A stretch of 64,000 nucleotides of DNA from positions 62,001 through 126,000 of the forward strand of contig NZ_JACJPV010000007.1 of the NCBI RefSeq assembly GCF_014696225.1. Direction: 5' to 3'. This stretch comes from Anabaena sp. FACHB-1237. GTDB taxonomy: Bacteria > Cyanobacteriota > Cyanobacteriia > Cyanobacteriales > Nostocaceae. A program made the position numbers and the translations under genes. The notes beneath the pieces were generated by a model, which was not told where the DNA came from, did no database searches, and saw only the letters and a list, made by a program, of their open reading frames with translations. Shown here in pieces: positions 54,956-63,078 of the stretch. Each line of letters begins with the position of its first letter. The first letter of the stretch is position 1.

Positions 54956-56041
54956 TTATTTAGGTAAGAAATTGAAACCATAACCTACACTCAGGGACAA
55001 CACTGTGCCGCCCGCGCTGTTGTCTGTGAGGTCTGATCCTGTGGCTGTAATTGTCAAGGGTAGAGTAGGTATGGGAACAATGGAAGCCCCAATGTTCAAA
55101 CCAACTCCACTCCAACCTAGACCTACACCAACTTGGGGATGAACTTGCACACCGACTCCAGCAAATACACCTGTGCTGGCATTACCTTGGCGGAAGTCCC
55201 CTCCTCCAGCCCCGGCTGAAAAGGAGATAGGCATTTTGTTCACGGGGTCATTAGGCTTTAACAGGGAGTAGGTCGTAACAACTCCATAGAGACTGGAAGG
55301 TCTAATACCTTCGTTACCGTACTGGGCAAAGGTTTTCCAGCCAGCGGCTACACCAATTTGATTGGTTCCCTTAGCATAGACAATGCGGTGAGCTTTGATA
55401 TCAAAAGTACCATTAGCACCAAAGTTTTTGATACTACCATTGTTGAAGCCAAATTCCAGACCAATTAGTTTCTGGGAGTCTCCTAAACCAAAACCGGCAC
55501 TAATACTCCCATCCAGTCCGGTATCTCTGGCACCGAAAAAAGCTGCTGATGTTCCTAAAAATGCGTCACCCATGTTAGCCCCAAAGCCACTGGGTGCAGC
55601 AAAACTGAGCCCGGGTGGATAGGTTTGCTTAGGTGACACTGGTTTGATCTTAATTAAGGGTTCAATTAGTAACTCTTGGCGAATTTTGTTAAGATCAGCA
55701 GGATTACCGTCTCCAGTTTGTGCAGTTAGCTGTGGTTGTTTTTGCTCAGGAACAGGTGCTACTGTTTTTTCTAGTTTTTCTAATTCTGTGGACGGGAGTA
55801 CCTGTTTGCTATCGGTTGCATAAGTGGCTTTTGCAGTTTTATCTATGCTTAATTCACTGTTGTTGTTCTGGTTTTCAGTTGTTATGTCATCTGCGGCGAA
55901 TGCAGAATTAATTGACATGGCTGTAGCAAGTAATAAGCACGGCAGTGTCAGCAGCAACCTCCAGCAGATGCCATAGGTCAAATTACTTGGTGGTATAATA
56001 CTATTATTTTTATTATAATTATAATGCGTTTTGCTGTTCAA
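54956..56041 (-). CDS. Secreted glycine-rich, barrel-like protein
   Basis: 361 residues, not recognised. It starts at a TTG (56041) that follows a strong GAGGAG site by 8 bp; no ATG fits this site. A signal peptide lies at about 28-48 (LLLTLPCLLLATAMSINSAFA) after a polar N-terminal stretch. A Gln/Pro-rich linker follows. Residues about 140-361 have alternating Gly and aromatic residues (FAAPSGFGANMGDAFLGTSA, GGDFRQGNASTGVFAGVGVQ), suggesting a beta-rich or barrel-like domain ending in FNFLPK. It stands at the far end of the secreted block. Confidence 0.65.
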   Translation of the reverse strand: MNSKTHYNYNKNNSIIPPSNLTYGICWRLLLTLPCLLLATAMSINSAFAADDITTENQNNNSELSIDKTAKATYATDSKQVLPSTELEKLEKTVAPVPEQKQPQLTAQTGDGNPADLNKIRQELLIEPLIKIKPVSPKQTYPPGLSFAAPSGFGANMGDAFLGTSAAFFGARDTGLDGSISAGFGLGDSQKLIGLEFGFNNGSIKNFGANGTFDIKAHRIVYAKGTNQIGVAAGWKTFAQYGNEGIRPSSLYGVVTTYSLLKPNDPVNKMPISFSAGAGGGDFRQGNASTGVFAGVGVQVHPQVGVGLGWSGVGLNIGASIVPIPTLPLTITATGSDLTDNSAGGTVLSLSVGYGFNFLPK

Positions 56042-56238
56042 AATATCACTCCTCAGAAGATATTATCAAGGTATGATGCAGATACTTTAAGACCGGACAT
56101 TTGAAAGATATAGTTACTAAAAATATAATTAAATATTTCTAGTTTGGTAAGGTTCGCGCCTTACTGGGCTAACTACAAGCCGCAGTATTCGGTTTCTATT
56201 GTTGGAGGTTGTTTGTAAAGTCTAAATTAATACTAAAA

Positions 56239-56350
56239 TCGGTGATCAGAAATCGCGGCTACAGGAGTAAAAACTGCCTAGGCAGGTTAAAAATCCTTGG
56301 TTGCTCATTCTTAGCCCACGCGGGTGGACTTGGTTTGTGTAGTAGCGTTT
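56239..56350. repeat. Degenerate GC-rich cyanobacterial repeat
   Basis: Starts with ATCGCGGCTACAGG and ends with GGACTTGGTTTGTGTAGTAGCG, with inner CTGCCTAGGCAG and CCCACGCGGGTGG palindromes. This looks like a decayed copy of the common GCGGCTATAC...GTGTAGCCGCG type of repeat of Nostocales. Family membership is from memory. Confidence 0.5.
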
Positions 56351-56685
56351 TCCTAACGGGAGGCGTAAGCCTTATGATATTTGCCCAATACACCAATACT
56401 TTTAAAACGTCCTCCTAGATAGAGAAACTACTTTTACGTTTTTTCAGTTCTCATTTGATTAGCTACCTTTGAAAACGTTTTATTTGGTCTAATTTAGAGG
56501 GTGAACTGCCACAGAGGAACTATGCTTAGGTTGATTCCAACTAGGAATGCACTCTCATCTCAGAACTTTCAGCACTTTTCAAGGAGCTACACTTATTGAA
56601 CTAAAGACTAATATATCACACACTTTCACATCTTGCATTACAGATACATTCTAAAATTGCTGATACTTTTATACCACAAATGTTA

Positions 56686-56725
56686 GTATCTGACTATGTC
56701 TGACTATATTTTTGTTATTTAAACC
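56686..56725 (-). promoter_or_regulatory. 40-bp conserved upstream element, copy 3
   Basis: On the minus strand: GGTTTAAATAACAAAAATA then TAGTCAGACATAGTCAGATA, a near-exact 10-bp tandem repeat. It lies 645 bp upstream of the minus-strand gene starting at 56041 and 520 bp upstream of the plus-strand Rieske gene, so its target is unclear. Confidence 0.5.
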
Positions 56726-57243
56726 AAATACTTAGACATAGTGCGCTAGAAGTCAAAGTTGCTAACAGCTAAAACAATAACAGATGTTAATGTTACTAGG
56801 TACGCAAATTAATGCGATCGCTAACTGCCCGTAAGTATACCATAAACCTAACTTGATAAGCAAGTTAATTATGAATAAATCAGCAATTCTCATTTATAAG
56901 ATTTCATGACATAACAACCCTTGTGCAACAAGCTGTTTACAATTCTTAAAGATTCTAGCGCTGCTGCAAGCAGTTCGCTTAAATAGCGTAAACTGGCTTC
57001 AAAATGAGAGTTACTGGAGTGCTTTAGCTTGCTTTGTAGTACACTATACAAATACTTAGGTTGATTCCTGAACTAGAGCCTCCCTAGCCCTCTGTTCAAA
57101 AGGGTCAAAATCAATCAAAGTCGCTCTCTTTAAGGGGTATTTAGGGGGATAAAAAAGGTTTATATTTATAACTTAGCAACTTGGGTTAATTATTTATTTT
57201 AGTTATAACAATTTACATCACTGAAGCAATACTCAAGATAATT

Positions 57244-58311
57244 ATGTTGCCACAAATATCATCTACATCGGAATTGAACCCTGGAATGAGCCATGATGTG
57301 CGAAAATTAGGCATTAGTCCTGATCATTGGTATGTAGTTTGTCGTAGTAGTGAAGTCACAAATAAACCTGTAGGAGTGATCATTTGGCATCAGGCGATCG
57401 CCTTATATCGAGATCATACAGGAAAGATTCACGCCTTAGAAGATCGTTGTCCCCACCGACAAGTTAAACTAAGTCATGGTAACATAGTTAATAATGAAAT
57501 AGAATGTATATATCATGGTTGGCGTTTTAATAATACTGGACAATGTACGGAAGTTCCCTATTTAGAGACCAATCAAAAATTACCAAGTTGTCAAATCCGC
57601 ACTTATGCGGTAAAAGAAGAAAATGGCTTCATTTGGTTATATTTAGGTAATAATCCCACTAGTAGACAACCTTTAGAAATACCAGAATGGGATCATCTTA
57701 ATTATATTGCTACTGTATCTATTATTAACTGTAAAGCTCATTATTCCTACTTAATTGAAAACTTGATGGATATGTATCATGGCCACCTGCATCAAGATTT
57801 GCAAGCGTGGTCACAAGCATCATTGCAAAATATAGAAGAGAACGAAAACCGTGTGGATGCCCATTATACTGCCCAAAGTTATTACCGCATAGACAAAATT
57901 TGGTCAATATCACAACTATTTTTTCCTGCATTAAGAAAATTACATCCTGAAGCATTAGATGTCAGTTATGTATATCCCCATTGGGTATCAACACTAGGCC
58001 AAGACTTTAAAATTTATTGTTTATTATGTCCCATTAATGAAACTCAAACCAAAGCATATCTAATACATTTTACATCTCTTAATACCTTTTGGCGACTGCA
58101 TAAATTACCAATTTGGTTTAGAAGATGGATTAAAAACAGCTTATTCGGTGCAGCCCAAAAATTACTAGATGGATTAGTGTTACAAGATGTGAAAATGATA
58201 GAAGAGGAACAAAATGCTTATCTGAAACATCCTAGTAAAAATTATGAGTTGAATCGAGCGCTGGTAAGTGTTCAGAGACTTATGAAAAATCAAGTTGACA
58301 AATTCAGGTAA
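57244..58311 (+). CDS. Rieske-type aromatic ring-hydroxylating oxygenase, alpha subunit
   Basis: 355 residues. The N-terminal Rieske 2Fe-2S domain has CPHRQ and CIYHGW (C-x-H ... C-x2-H, with the first pair near residue 70 and the second near 88). The C-terminal catalytic domain has the mononuclear iron motif NLMDMYHGHLHQD (about 174-186). Such enzymes oxidise aromatic or tetrapyrrole-like rings with NADH electrons through a reductase. Length and motif are closer to short PaO/VanA-like members than to multi-subunit dioxygenases. No ferredoxin or reductase gene is next to it. Substrate unknown. Confidence 0.88.
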   Translation: MLPQISSTSELNPGMSHDVRKLGISPDHWYVVCRSSEVTNKPVGVIIWHQAIALYRDHTGKIHALEDRCPHRQVKLSHGNIVNNEIECIYHGWRFNNTGQCTEVPYLETNQKLPSCQIRTYAVKEENGFIWLYLGNNPTSRQPLEIPEWDHLNYIATVSIINCKAHYSYLIENLMDMYHGHLHQDLQAWSQASLQNIEENENRVDAHYTAQSYYRIDKIWSISQLFFPALRKLHPEALDVSYVYPHWVSTLGQDFKIYCLLCPINETQTKAYLIHFTSLNTFWRLHKLPIWFRRWIKNSLFGAAQKLLDGLVLQDVKMIEEEQNAYLKHPSKNYELNRALVSVQRLMKNQVDKFR

Positions 58312-58641
58312 CATCTGCTAAAAGAGCAGTTATGTTATCGTACTTGGGTACAGTGTGTAAGTCTACTGAGAGCAATTACTTGATATATATTCCCCAACTA
58401 TCAAGTCTGGAATTAAGACTATCTATTTTCCATGGAAAAACCAAGCAAAGAATAAAACTCAGTAAAATCCCTGCTTTTACAGAGTATTATTCTGTGCAAG
58501 AAAAATAAAGACATTTAATAAGTAAATGTAACATGGTTATTTTGTGAATTTTTGGGGAATTTTTGATGAATTTTTTAAGAATTTTTTTCCGGATGAAGCA
58601 AAAAATTCGAGTTTATTGTTACACTGAAAATAATAAGCACT
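58312..58641. other. Intergenic, no recognised element
   Basis: 330 bp between the Rieske gene and the small gene at 58642. It is AT-rich, with no repeat, RNA or terminator clearly seen. A 61-codon frame (58563-58748) overlaps the next gene out of frame and is not credible. Confidence 0.5.
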
Positions 58642-59022
58642 ATGAATATCAAATTAGATCACACCACACCCTGTCACCTAACCTCCTTCTTTGTCCTCTT
58701 GATGAAAGAAGGTATTACAGCAAACCAAATCATTTTCGGTATTGCTAAATTAGCTACAGAGACTCATGAATTAGATAATATGGTGACATCTATAGACTGT
58801 CTCCGCTTATTACTTGTGTTGTTACCAGCAGATAGTTGTGCAGAGGGTGTATCAAAATACATTGCGTCTTTAGCAGCAGAAGGTATTACCTGTTCAATGT
58901 TGTTAGATGCTTTGAGTTTAGCTTGTTATATGTGTGGACAATTTGAACCAGCGAAGTTGATTCACTTAACCTACAAAAGACTACAAGCAGATGCCATAAT
59001 TTCTCAAATGTTAAGTGATTAA
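58642..59022 (+). CDS. Hypothetical protein
   Basis: 126 residues, not recognised. It reads as a compact helical protein with a Cys-containing, Leu-rich core (SIDCLRLLLVLLPADSCAEG, then SMLLDALSLACYMCG). There is no membrane segment and no signal peptide. No good ribosome-binding site precedes the ATG, which leaves the start doubtful. The gene sits in a repeat-rich, gene-poor stretch downstream of the Rieske gene, and could be a young or decaying gene. Confidence 0.55.
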   Translation: MNIKLDHTTPCHLTSFFVLLMKEGITANQIIFGIAKLATETHELDNMVTSIDCLRLLLVLLPADSCAEGVSKYIASLAAEGITCSMLLDALSLACYMCGQFEPAKLIHLTYKRLQADAIISQMLSD

Positions 59023-59992
59023 TATTTGGTGTTTTTAACATCAGAAATAAATATTAATTTTTGTCTAATGTCTAATTTTTGTTTAATTCTCCATGTTTTT
59101 TAACAAAAAAGTGTTTTCGTGGGTTTGTTGGTGCTTTTGTGTTTTGTGTAGTTTTTGTTGGTAAATTAATTGGATTTACTGATCAAAGCGTCTCAATTTG
59201 TTCTTATTATTGTTGTTGTTGTTCATTAAAATACTCACTAAAAAGACTATCTCAGAGTTGTGTATTTCCACGCTGGTATTTGCCTCAATAACGCTCACCA
59301 GAGATATGTTTTTAAGCACCTGAATGTGTTCATGATTATAACACCAGGGTGTTAATTATTTTACCACTATTGCATCTACTGTTATTAAACGCTATGAAAA
59401 GGGTTGAAAAAGCACTGAAAATATAAGGTTCTCGATCTTGTTTTTGCCCTGTTGATATTCTATTAAAACTGTAAATCGAAGATGCTGTCTGCCAAATTGC
59501 CAAAATCACAGTTAAAATTTTTTTTGATCCCTTGCTTATTTCTATAATTGTGCATTGTGAATGTGAAGGTAAACTGCTAATAAGCTGTTGTGCCTTTAAA
59601 TTGAATAATTAATACAAGCAAGATGCTTGTGCTACTGTAACTTCAGGTTTTTTAATTATACAGTGAGTGCTGCACATTAGCTTAGAAACATTTTAAAGGA
59701 TATGATCCAGTATTTTAGTATTTTATTTAACATAATTATCAATCAAGATTCCCGACTTATGTTTTGATAGAGTTAATAGATTGTAAGTTGGTATAAGCAG
59801 TAAGTTAGTTATGTGACACTTGAAAAACTATACTATTTGGATTAGGACTTACGCAACTGGCACATTAGTAGGGTGTGGTTCAACAACCTCACCAACCACG
59901 TCAGACAGTATAAATCATGTAAATAACCAAATTGTTGATATCTGATGCACCCTATAACAGATTTTTTTTAGTGTGACACTTGCGTGTAAGTC
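59023..59992. other. Repeat-rich intergenic region
   Basis: 970 bp without a gene. It holds MITE family A (59581-59684) and MITE family C (59844-59994, reaching the next gene). A 70-codon frame at 59079-59291 has a C-rich, low-quality product and is rejected. Confidence 0.55.
59581..59684 (+). mobile_element. MITE family A, complete copy
   Basis: 104 bp with TAAGCTGTTGTGC and GCACATTAGCTTA ends, almost identical to the copies at 4166 and 53379. Confidence 0.88.
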
Positions 59993-59994
59993 CT
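59844..59994. mobile_element. MITE family C, complete copy with insertion
   Basis: 151 bp with ends AGGACTTACGCAA and TTGCGTGTAAGTCCT. Relative to 22188 it has an extra ~20 bp (GGTTCAACAACCTCACC). Its right end supplies the TAG stop codon of the next minus-strand gene. Confidence 0.8.
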
Positions 59995-60223
59995 ATGGAT
60001 GTTCAACGATGATGAGTTTTTTGGGAAATTTACGTTTACCATTATTAGCAGTTGACTGAGAATCTTGTTTAATTTGAGTTTCATACCACTGACTTAAACA
60101 GTATTCGGACCAACAGAAAGAGTATTCAGACCAGCAGAAGTCACATAGTCCTAGTTCTGCTGTATTTTGATGATGAATAGTCTGACTCAGGCAATGACGA
60201 GGACAATGAAGATAGCTAATCAT
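59993..60223 (-). CDS. Small Cys-rich hypothetical protein
   Basis: 76 residues from the ATG at 60223, preceded by AGAGGT; a GTG 12 codons upstream is less likely. Cysteines are arranged as CPRHC, then CDFC, and a duplicated FCWSEY/FCWSEYC pair, a likely zinc-binding or disulphide pattern. The duplication is visible as a repeated ~21-bp stretch at about 60090-60130. The C-terminus is basic (NGKRKFPKKLI). The last codons and the TAG stop belong to the adjacent MITE, so the original protein may have been longer. Function not recognised. Confidence 0.55.
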   Translation of the reverse strand: MISYLHCPRHCLSQTIHHQNTAELGLCDFCWSEYSFCWSEYCLSQWYETQIKQDSQSTANNGKRKFPKKLIIVEHP

Positions 60224-60300
60224 AATTTTTACCTCTAATAATAGGAGTCGCAGAGTCACAACTCCACACTCCGCAATTTATACACTGAATATTCATTGAC

Positions 60301-60529
60301 TAAGCTGTTGTGCTTTTACGGCAATTTTCAGGTAAGTGAACCAAATTTTGATTCTGGTTTCGCGCAAAGACGCAAAGGAGTAAAGGCGCGAAGGAAGACT
60401 AAAATTAGTTTAGAGTGTGATCTAAATACATGAAAACGGCTGTAATTTGGATAATAGATGGAAGAAAGATGCTTGCACTACGGTAATTTTAAGTTTTTTA
60501 GTTATACAGTTTAGCTACACATCAGCTTA
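60301..60529 (+). mobile_element. MITE family A variant with internal insertion
   Basis: 229 bp: TAAGCTGTTGTGC end, then ~125 bp of unrelated sequence (with CGCAAAGACGCAAAGG) inserted after TTTTA, then the usual right half to ATCAGCTTA. The inserted piece is itself a repeat-like segment. Confidence 0.75.
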
Positions 60530-60612
60530 TTTATAGCACTTTTACTAACAATCAGCATATCAATTGATACTAAAGTTCACAATTAGCTATCAGCTATCAG
60601 CACTCCGCACTC

Positions 60613-60858
60613 AGGAATTGTCGAGTAAAACTTTTTGATAACGATATCCTGCAATTTCCCCATCTGTAACATGGGTATCACGTTGAGCTACTAGGGTAAT
60701 ATGGTGACGTTGATGTAGGTATTTGAGTAGGTAAAATGTCCTTATTTTTGTTCCTCTTCTGGTTTGAGGGTAGGGTTAATTATTCGGCGTTGCTGATTAA
60801 GGGTATGATGAAAGTCTGACGCAGAGGCACTCCAGGTACACAAGAGTAAGATTTTCAT
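60613..60858 (-). pseudogene. Glycosyltransferase remnant (N-terminal)
   Basis: The minus strand encodes MKILLLCTWSASAS and, after an insertion with a stop codon (60742-60744), FYLLKYLHQRHHITLVAQRD followed by THVTDGEIAGYRYQKVLLD. This resembles the N-terminus of group 1 glycosyltransferases (MKILLLCTW..., then a YLLKYLHQRHxITLVAQRD-like block). The rest of the gene is absent. Not functional. Confidence 0.65.
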
Positions 60859-60901
60859 TTTTGTAACTTTTGCATTTCATACTCTAATTCAGCAAGGCCA
60901 A

Positions 60902-61705
60902 TTATTCTATCTGTATTTCTGCAATTTGTTTTAGTCTTTGGTAAGTGGCATCTGCAAAACCAGAAATTTTATGTTTACCTTTCTTAGTTGATATCAAAAG
61001 ATTTTGCCAAGTTAACGTTTTATCTGATTGCTTCCAATATTTAATCGCTTCTAATGCAGCGTTTATCTCTGTTCGTTTTGCTCCTACTTCATTCAAAGCA
61101 ATCATTATTTCTTCATTTTTTGCTGTTAGTAACTTTAATTTTGGTGGAGGCGGAGGTGGTATAGTTGGTATAATTTTTTCAATAAGTTTTGTAAGATTTT
61201 CTATCTTGTTTTCAATTGATTTTAGTCTGTTATCATAATCCCCCTTTTCTGTATTGATAGGATTAGGATTAGGAGAAGTTAATTGGTTCATTCTAGCGTA
61301 AATTGGTTTTAGTTTTTCATCCAATAGTTCACTAATGTTAGTTTCTTGATTAATTTCAGGTTTTTGATGTGGTGCTTTAACTATTTTTTCAGAAGTCTCT
61401 ATACCTTTGAAAAACTCAACTTGCTTTAATACTGCATCCTCTTTTTCAGAGGTAATAATAAAAGCATTAACAATTTCTCCCTTAATAGAATTTTTTTCCC
61501 TAGCTCTTACAGCAGCGTAGTATTCAAAATGTCCATCAATAACTTCATATTTTTCAAAACCGATTTTTTTGAGTACCAGTGGTTTTAATATCCCTCCAGA
61601 CTCTAATATTGAATCAGCAAGAATATCTAAATCAACTTCTTTAAAGTTAGAACGAGGAACACTAGAGCTTACACTTTCAATTTCTACAATTTCAAACTTA
61701 CTCAT
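60902..61705 (-). CDS. ParB-like nuclease-fold protein, partner of nuclease-ParA
   Basis: 267 residues. The N-terminus matches the ParB/Srx-like domain (EIESVSSSVPRSNFKEVDLD, then GGILKPLVLKK and VIDGHFEYYAAVRARE; D58-G59-H60 and following correspond to the GERRxxA region). The centre (about 90-180) is polar and includes a Pro-rich PPPPPPK run. The C-terminus contains basic helices but no standard ParB helix-turn-helix is evident. A GGAGG site 7 bp before the ATG overlaps the end of the ParA gene (2-bp gap), so the pair is one transcript. It probably recognises DNA or regulates its ParA; catalytic activity is not shown. Confidence 0.8.
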   Translation of the reverse strand: MSKFEIVEIESVSSSVPRSNFKEVDLDILADSILESGGILKPLVLKKIGFEKYEVIDGHFEYYAAVRAREKNSIKGEIVNAFIITSEKEDAVLKQVEFFKGIETSEKIVKAPHQKPEINQETNISELLDEKLKPIYARMNQLTSPNPNPINTEKGDYDNRLKSIENKIENLTKLIEKIIPTIPPPPPPKLKLLTAKNEEIMIALNEVGAKRTEINAALEAIKYWKQSDKTLTWQNLLISTKKGKHKISGFADATYQRLKQIAEIQIE

Positions 61706-61707
61706 GA

Positions 61708-63078
61708 TTAAACCTCCATTTTTCTCATTACTTCTATAGCTAGTGCTTCAAATTCAATTGCAGATTGATTTGCAGATGATTCATATTTGGCAAACTCAAA
61801 AATTGATTTAGGATCAGGTATTTCTAGGTTTCCTACAATTATACTTTTATGAATGCAATTGGATAAAGCTGATCTTTCTGTAATCATATTATCCATTAAT
61901 GACAATTCATAACGTTTAGGAATTATATCTCTATGACGTGGATATGTATACTTTTGGTATTGATTATTGCTAGAAATTTTTGATGGTAAAACACCCATAA
62001 TCTTAATAGGTTCTTTACCCATATTTTCCCTATTTTCATTAATTTCCGTTTTGATAAAGTTTTTTACACTTACTAAACCTTGATTAGAAAATGGTTTCAA
62101 ATCTGAAGGAATAATTAGATAATCAGCAGCAATAAGAGAAGCTGAAGCATATAAATCTAATGATGGAGGTGTATCTATGATAACAATATCATAATTATGT
62201 TTAACTAGTGCTAGTTTTTTAGCTAATCTAGTTGTACTTGCACTATACCTTGATAATTTTGCTTGATCTTTAATTAAACTAATATGCGAAGGAATGACAT
62301 CTATTTCAATTTCATTAAATCTATTTGATTTCCGAACAATATCGGGAATAAATAAATTAGTTTCCCCTGCATCTAGTAAATGGAAAATATTACGATCTTT
62401 TAAATCATCATCCTCTTCAAATTCAAATTTGATTAATCCTGTGGCAAATGTTGTATTAGCTTGAGCATCTAAATCAATTAATAAAACCTTTTTCCCTTGA
62501 TTACTTAATGCTGCTGCTAAATTAACCGCAACAGTTGTTTTACCGACTCCACCTTTATGATGATAAATTGCAATAGTTTTCATACAATGTTCCCTCTTAT
62601 TTTCTACATCAGATACTTCAACCTTTATTTGTTTCTTAATTTGCCCATTTTTTAAACTTTCCCTACCAATTAACCTCTTAATTTCCTCAATGTTCCCCTC
62701 AATATCATTTCCATTACATTGAAAAACTAACTTAATATCACTCCCATATTTTTCATAAATTCTTATCTCCTTTCCATTAGTTAACACCCCAAAAGCTACA
62801 TTTAAACTAGTTAAATAATGCCTTAATTTCAAAGTATGACGGTTTAAATTTTGACTGGGACTTTTTGCCTCCATAATAATACTTAATGGTGAGTTTGCAT
62901 CTAGTATAAAAGGTATTCTTTGTACAGCAAAGGCCAAAAAATCTAAGCGAATACTACCGAGTGCTACTTCTTGATGCCAGGTATCTGGTGTATATCCTAA
63001 CTGCGGTAGCAAATATTGTACTATGAGTTTGCTTTCAACTTCGCTTTCATTACGGCAAAGTTCGGGGTTAAAAAGCAA
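61708..63078 (-). CDS. HsdR-N-type nuclease domain fused to ParA ATPase
   Basis: 456 residues. Residues 1-about 140 match the type I restriction HsdR N-terminal nuclease fold: NESEVESKLIVQYLLPQLGY (10-29), GSIRLDFLAF (D46) and IIMEAKSP (E70, K72), a PD-(D/E)XK pattern, then LTNGKEIRIYE. Residues 166-456 are a complete ParA: MKTIAIYHHKGGVGKTTVAV (Walker A KGGVGKTT 175-182), LIDLDAQANTT and IVIIDTPPSLDLYA. An internal ATG (residue 166) has a strong ribosome-binding site, so free ParA may also be made. The fusion suggests a ParA-guided nuclease, perhaps defence against plasmids or phage, with the ParB-like protein as partner. This is inferred from domain content and gene order. Confidence 0.87.
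   Translation of the reverse strand: MLFNPELCRNESEVESKLIVQYLLPQLGYTPDTWHQEVALGSIRLDFLAFAVQRIPFILDANSPLSIIMEAKSPSQNLNRHTLKLRHYLTSLNVAFGVLTNGKEIRIYEKYGSDIKLVFQCNGNDIEGNIEEIKRLIGRESLKNGQIKKQIKVEVSDVENKREHCMKTIAIYHHKGGVGKTTVAVNLAAALSNQGKKVLLIDLDAQANTTFATGLIKFEFEEDDDLKDRNIFHLLDAGETNLFIPDIVRKSNRFNEIEIDVIPSHISLIKDQAKLSRYSASTTRLAKKLALVKHNYDIVIIDTPPSLDLYASASLIAADYLIIPSDLKPFSNQGLVSVKNFIKTEINENRENMGKEPIKIMGVLPSKISSNNQYQKYTYPRHRDIIPKRYELSLMDNMITERSALSNCIHKSIIVGNLEIPDPKSIFEFAKYESSANQSAIEFEALAIEVMRKMEV
62592..62596 (-). promoter_or_regulatory. Internal ribosome-binding site for the ParA part
   Basis: On the minus strand AAGAGGGAACATTGTATG places GAGGG 8 nt before the ATG at 62583-62581, inside the fused gene. 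Re-initiation here would give a 291-residue ParA without the nuclease domain. Confidence 0.6.

Larger units (their letters stand above)
56042..57243. other. Long intergenic region with several elements
   Basis: 1.2 kb without a credible gene. Contents: a degenerate GC-rich repeat (56239-56350), the third copy of the 40-bp element (56686-56725), a HIP1 site near 56817, and AT-rich promoter sequence for the Rieske gene at 57244. A frame at 56209-56418 is encoded by the degenerate repeat and is not a real gene. Confidence 0.55.

Noticed and set aside
56209..56418. 69-codon reading frame
   Set aside because: Lies over a degenerate GC-rich repeat; product reflects the repeat, not a conserved protein.
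59079..59291. 70-codon reading frame
   Set aside because: Cys/Phe-rich low-quality product with a non-coding look and no ribosome-binding site.
61140..61175. Pro-rich run in the ParB-like protein as a signal of frameshift
   Set aside because: The frame is open throughout and poly-Pro linkers are common between domains.
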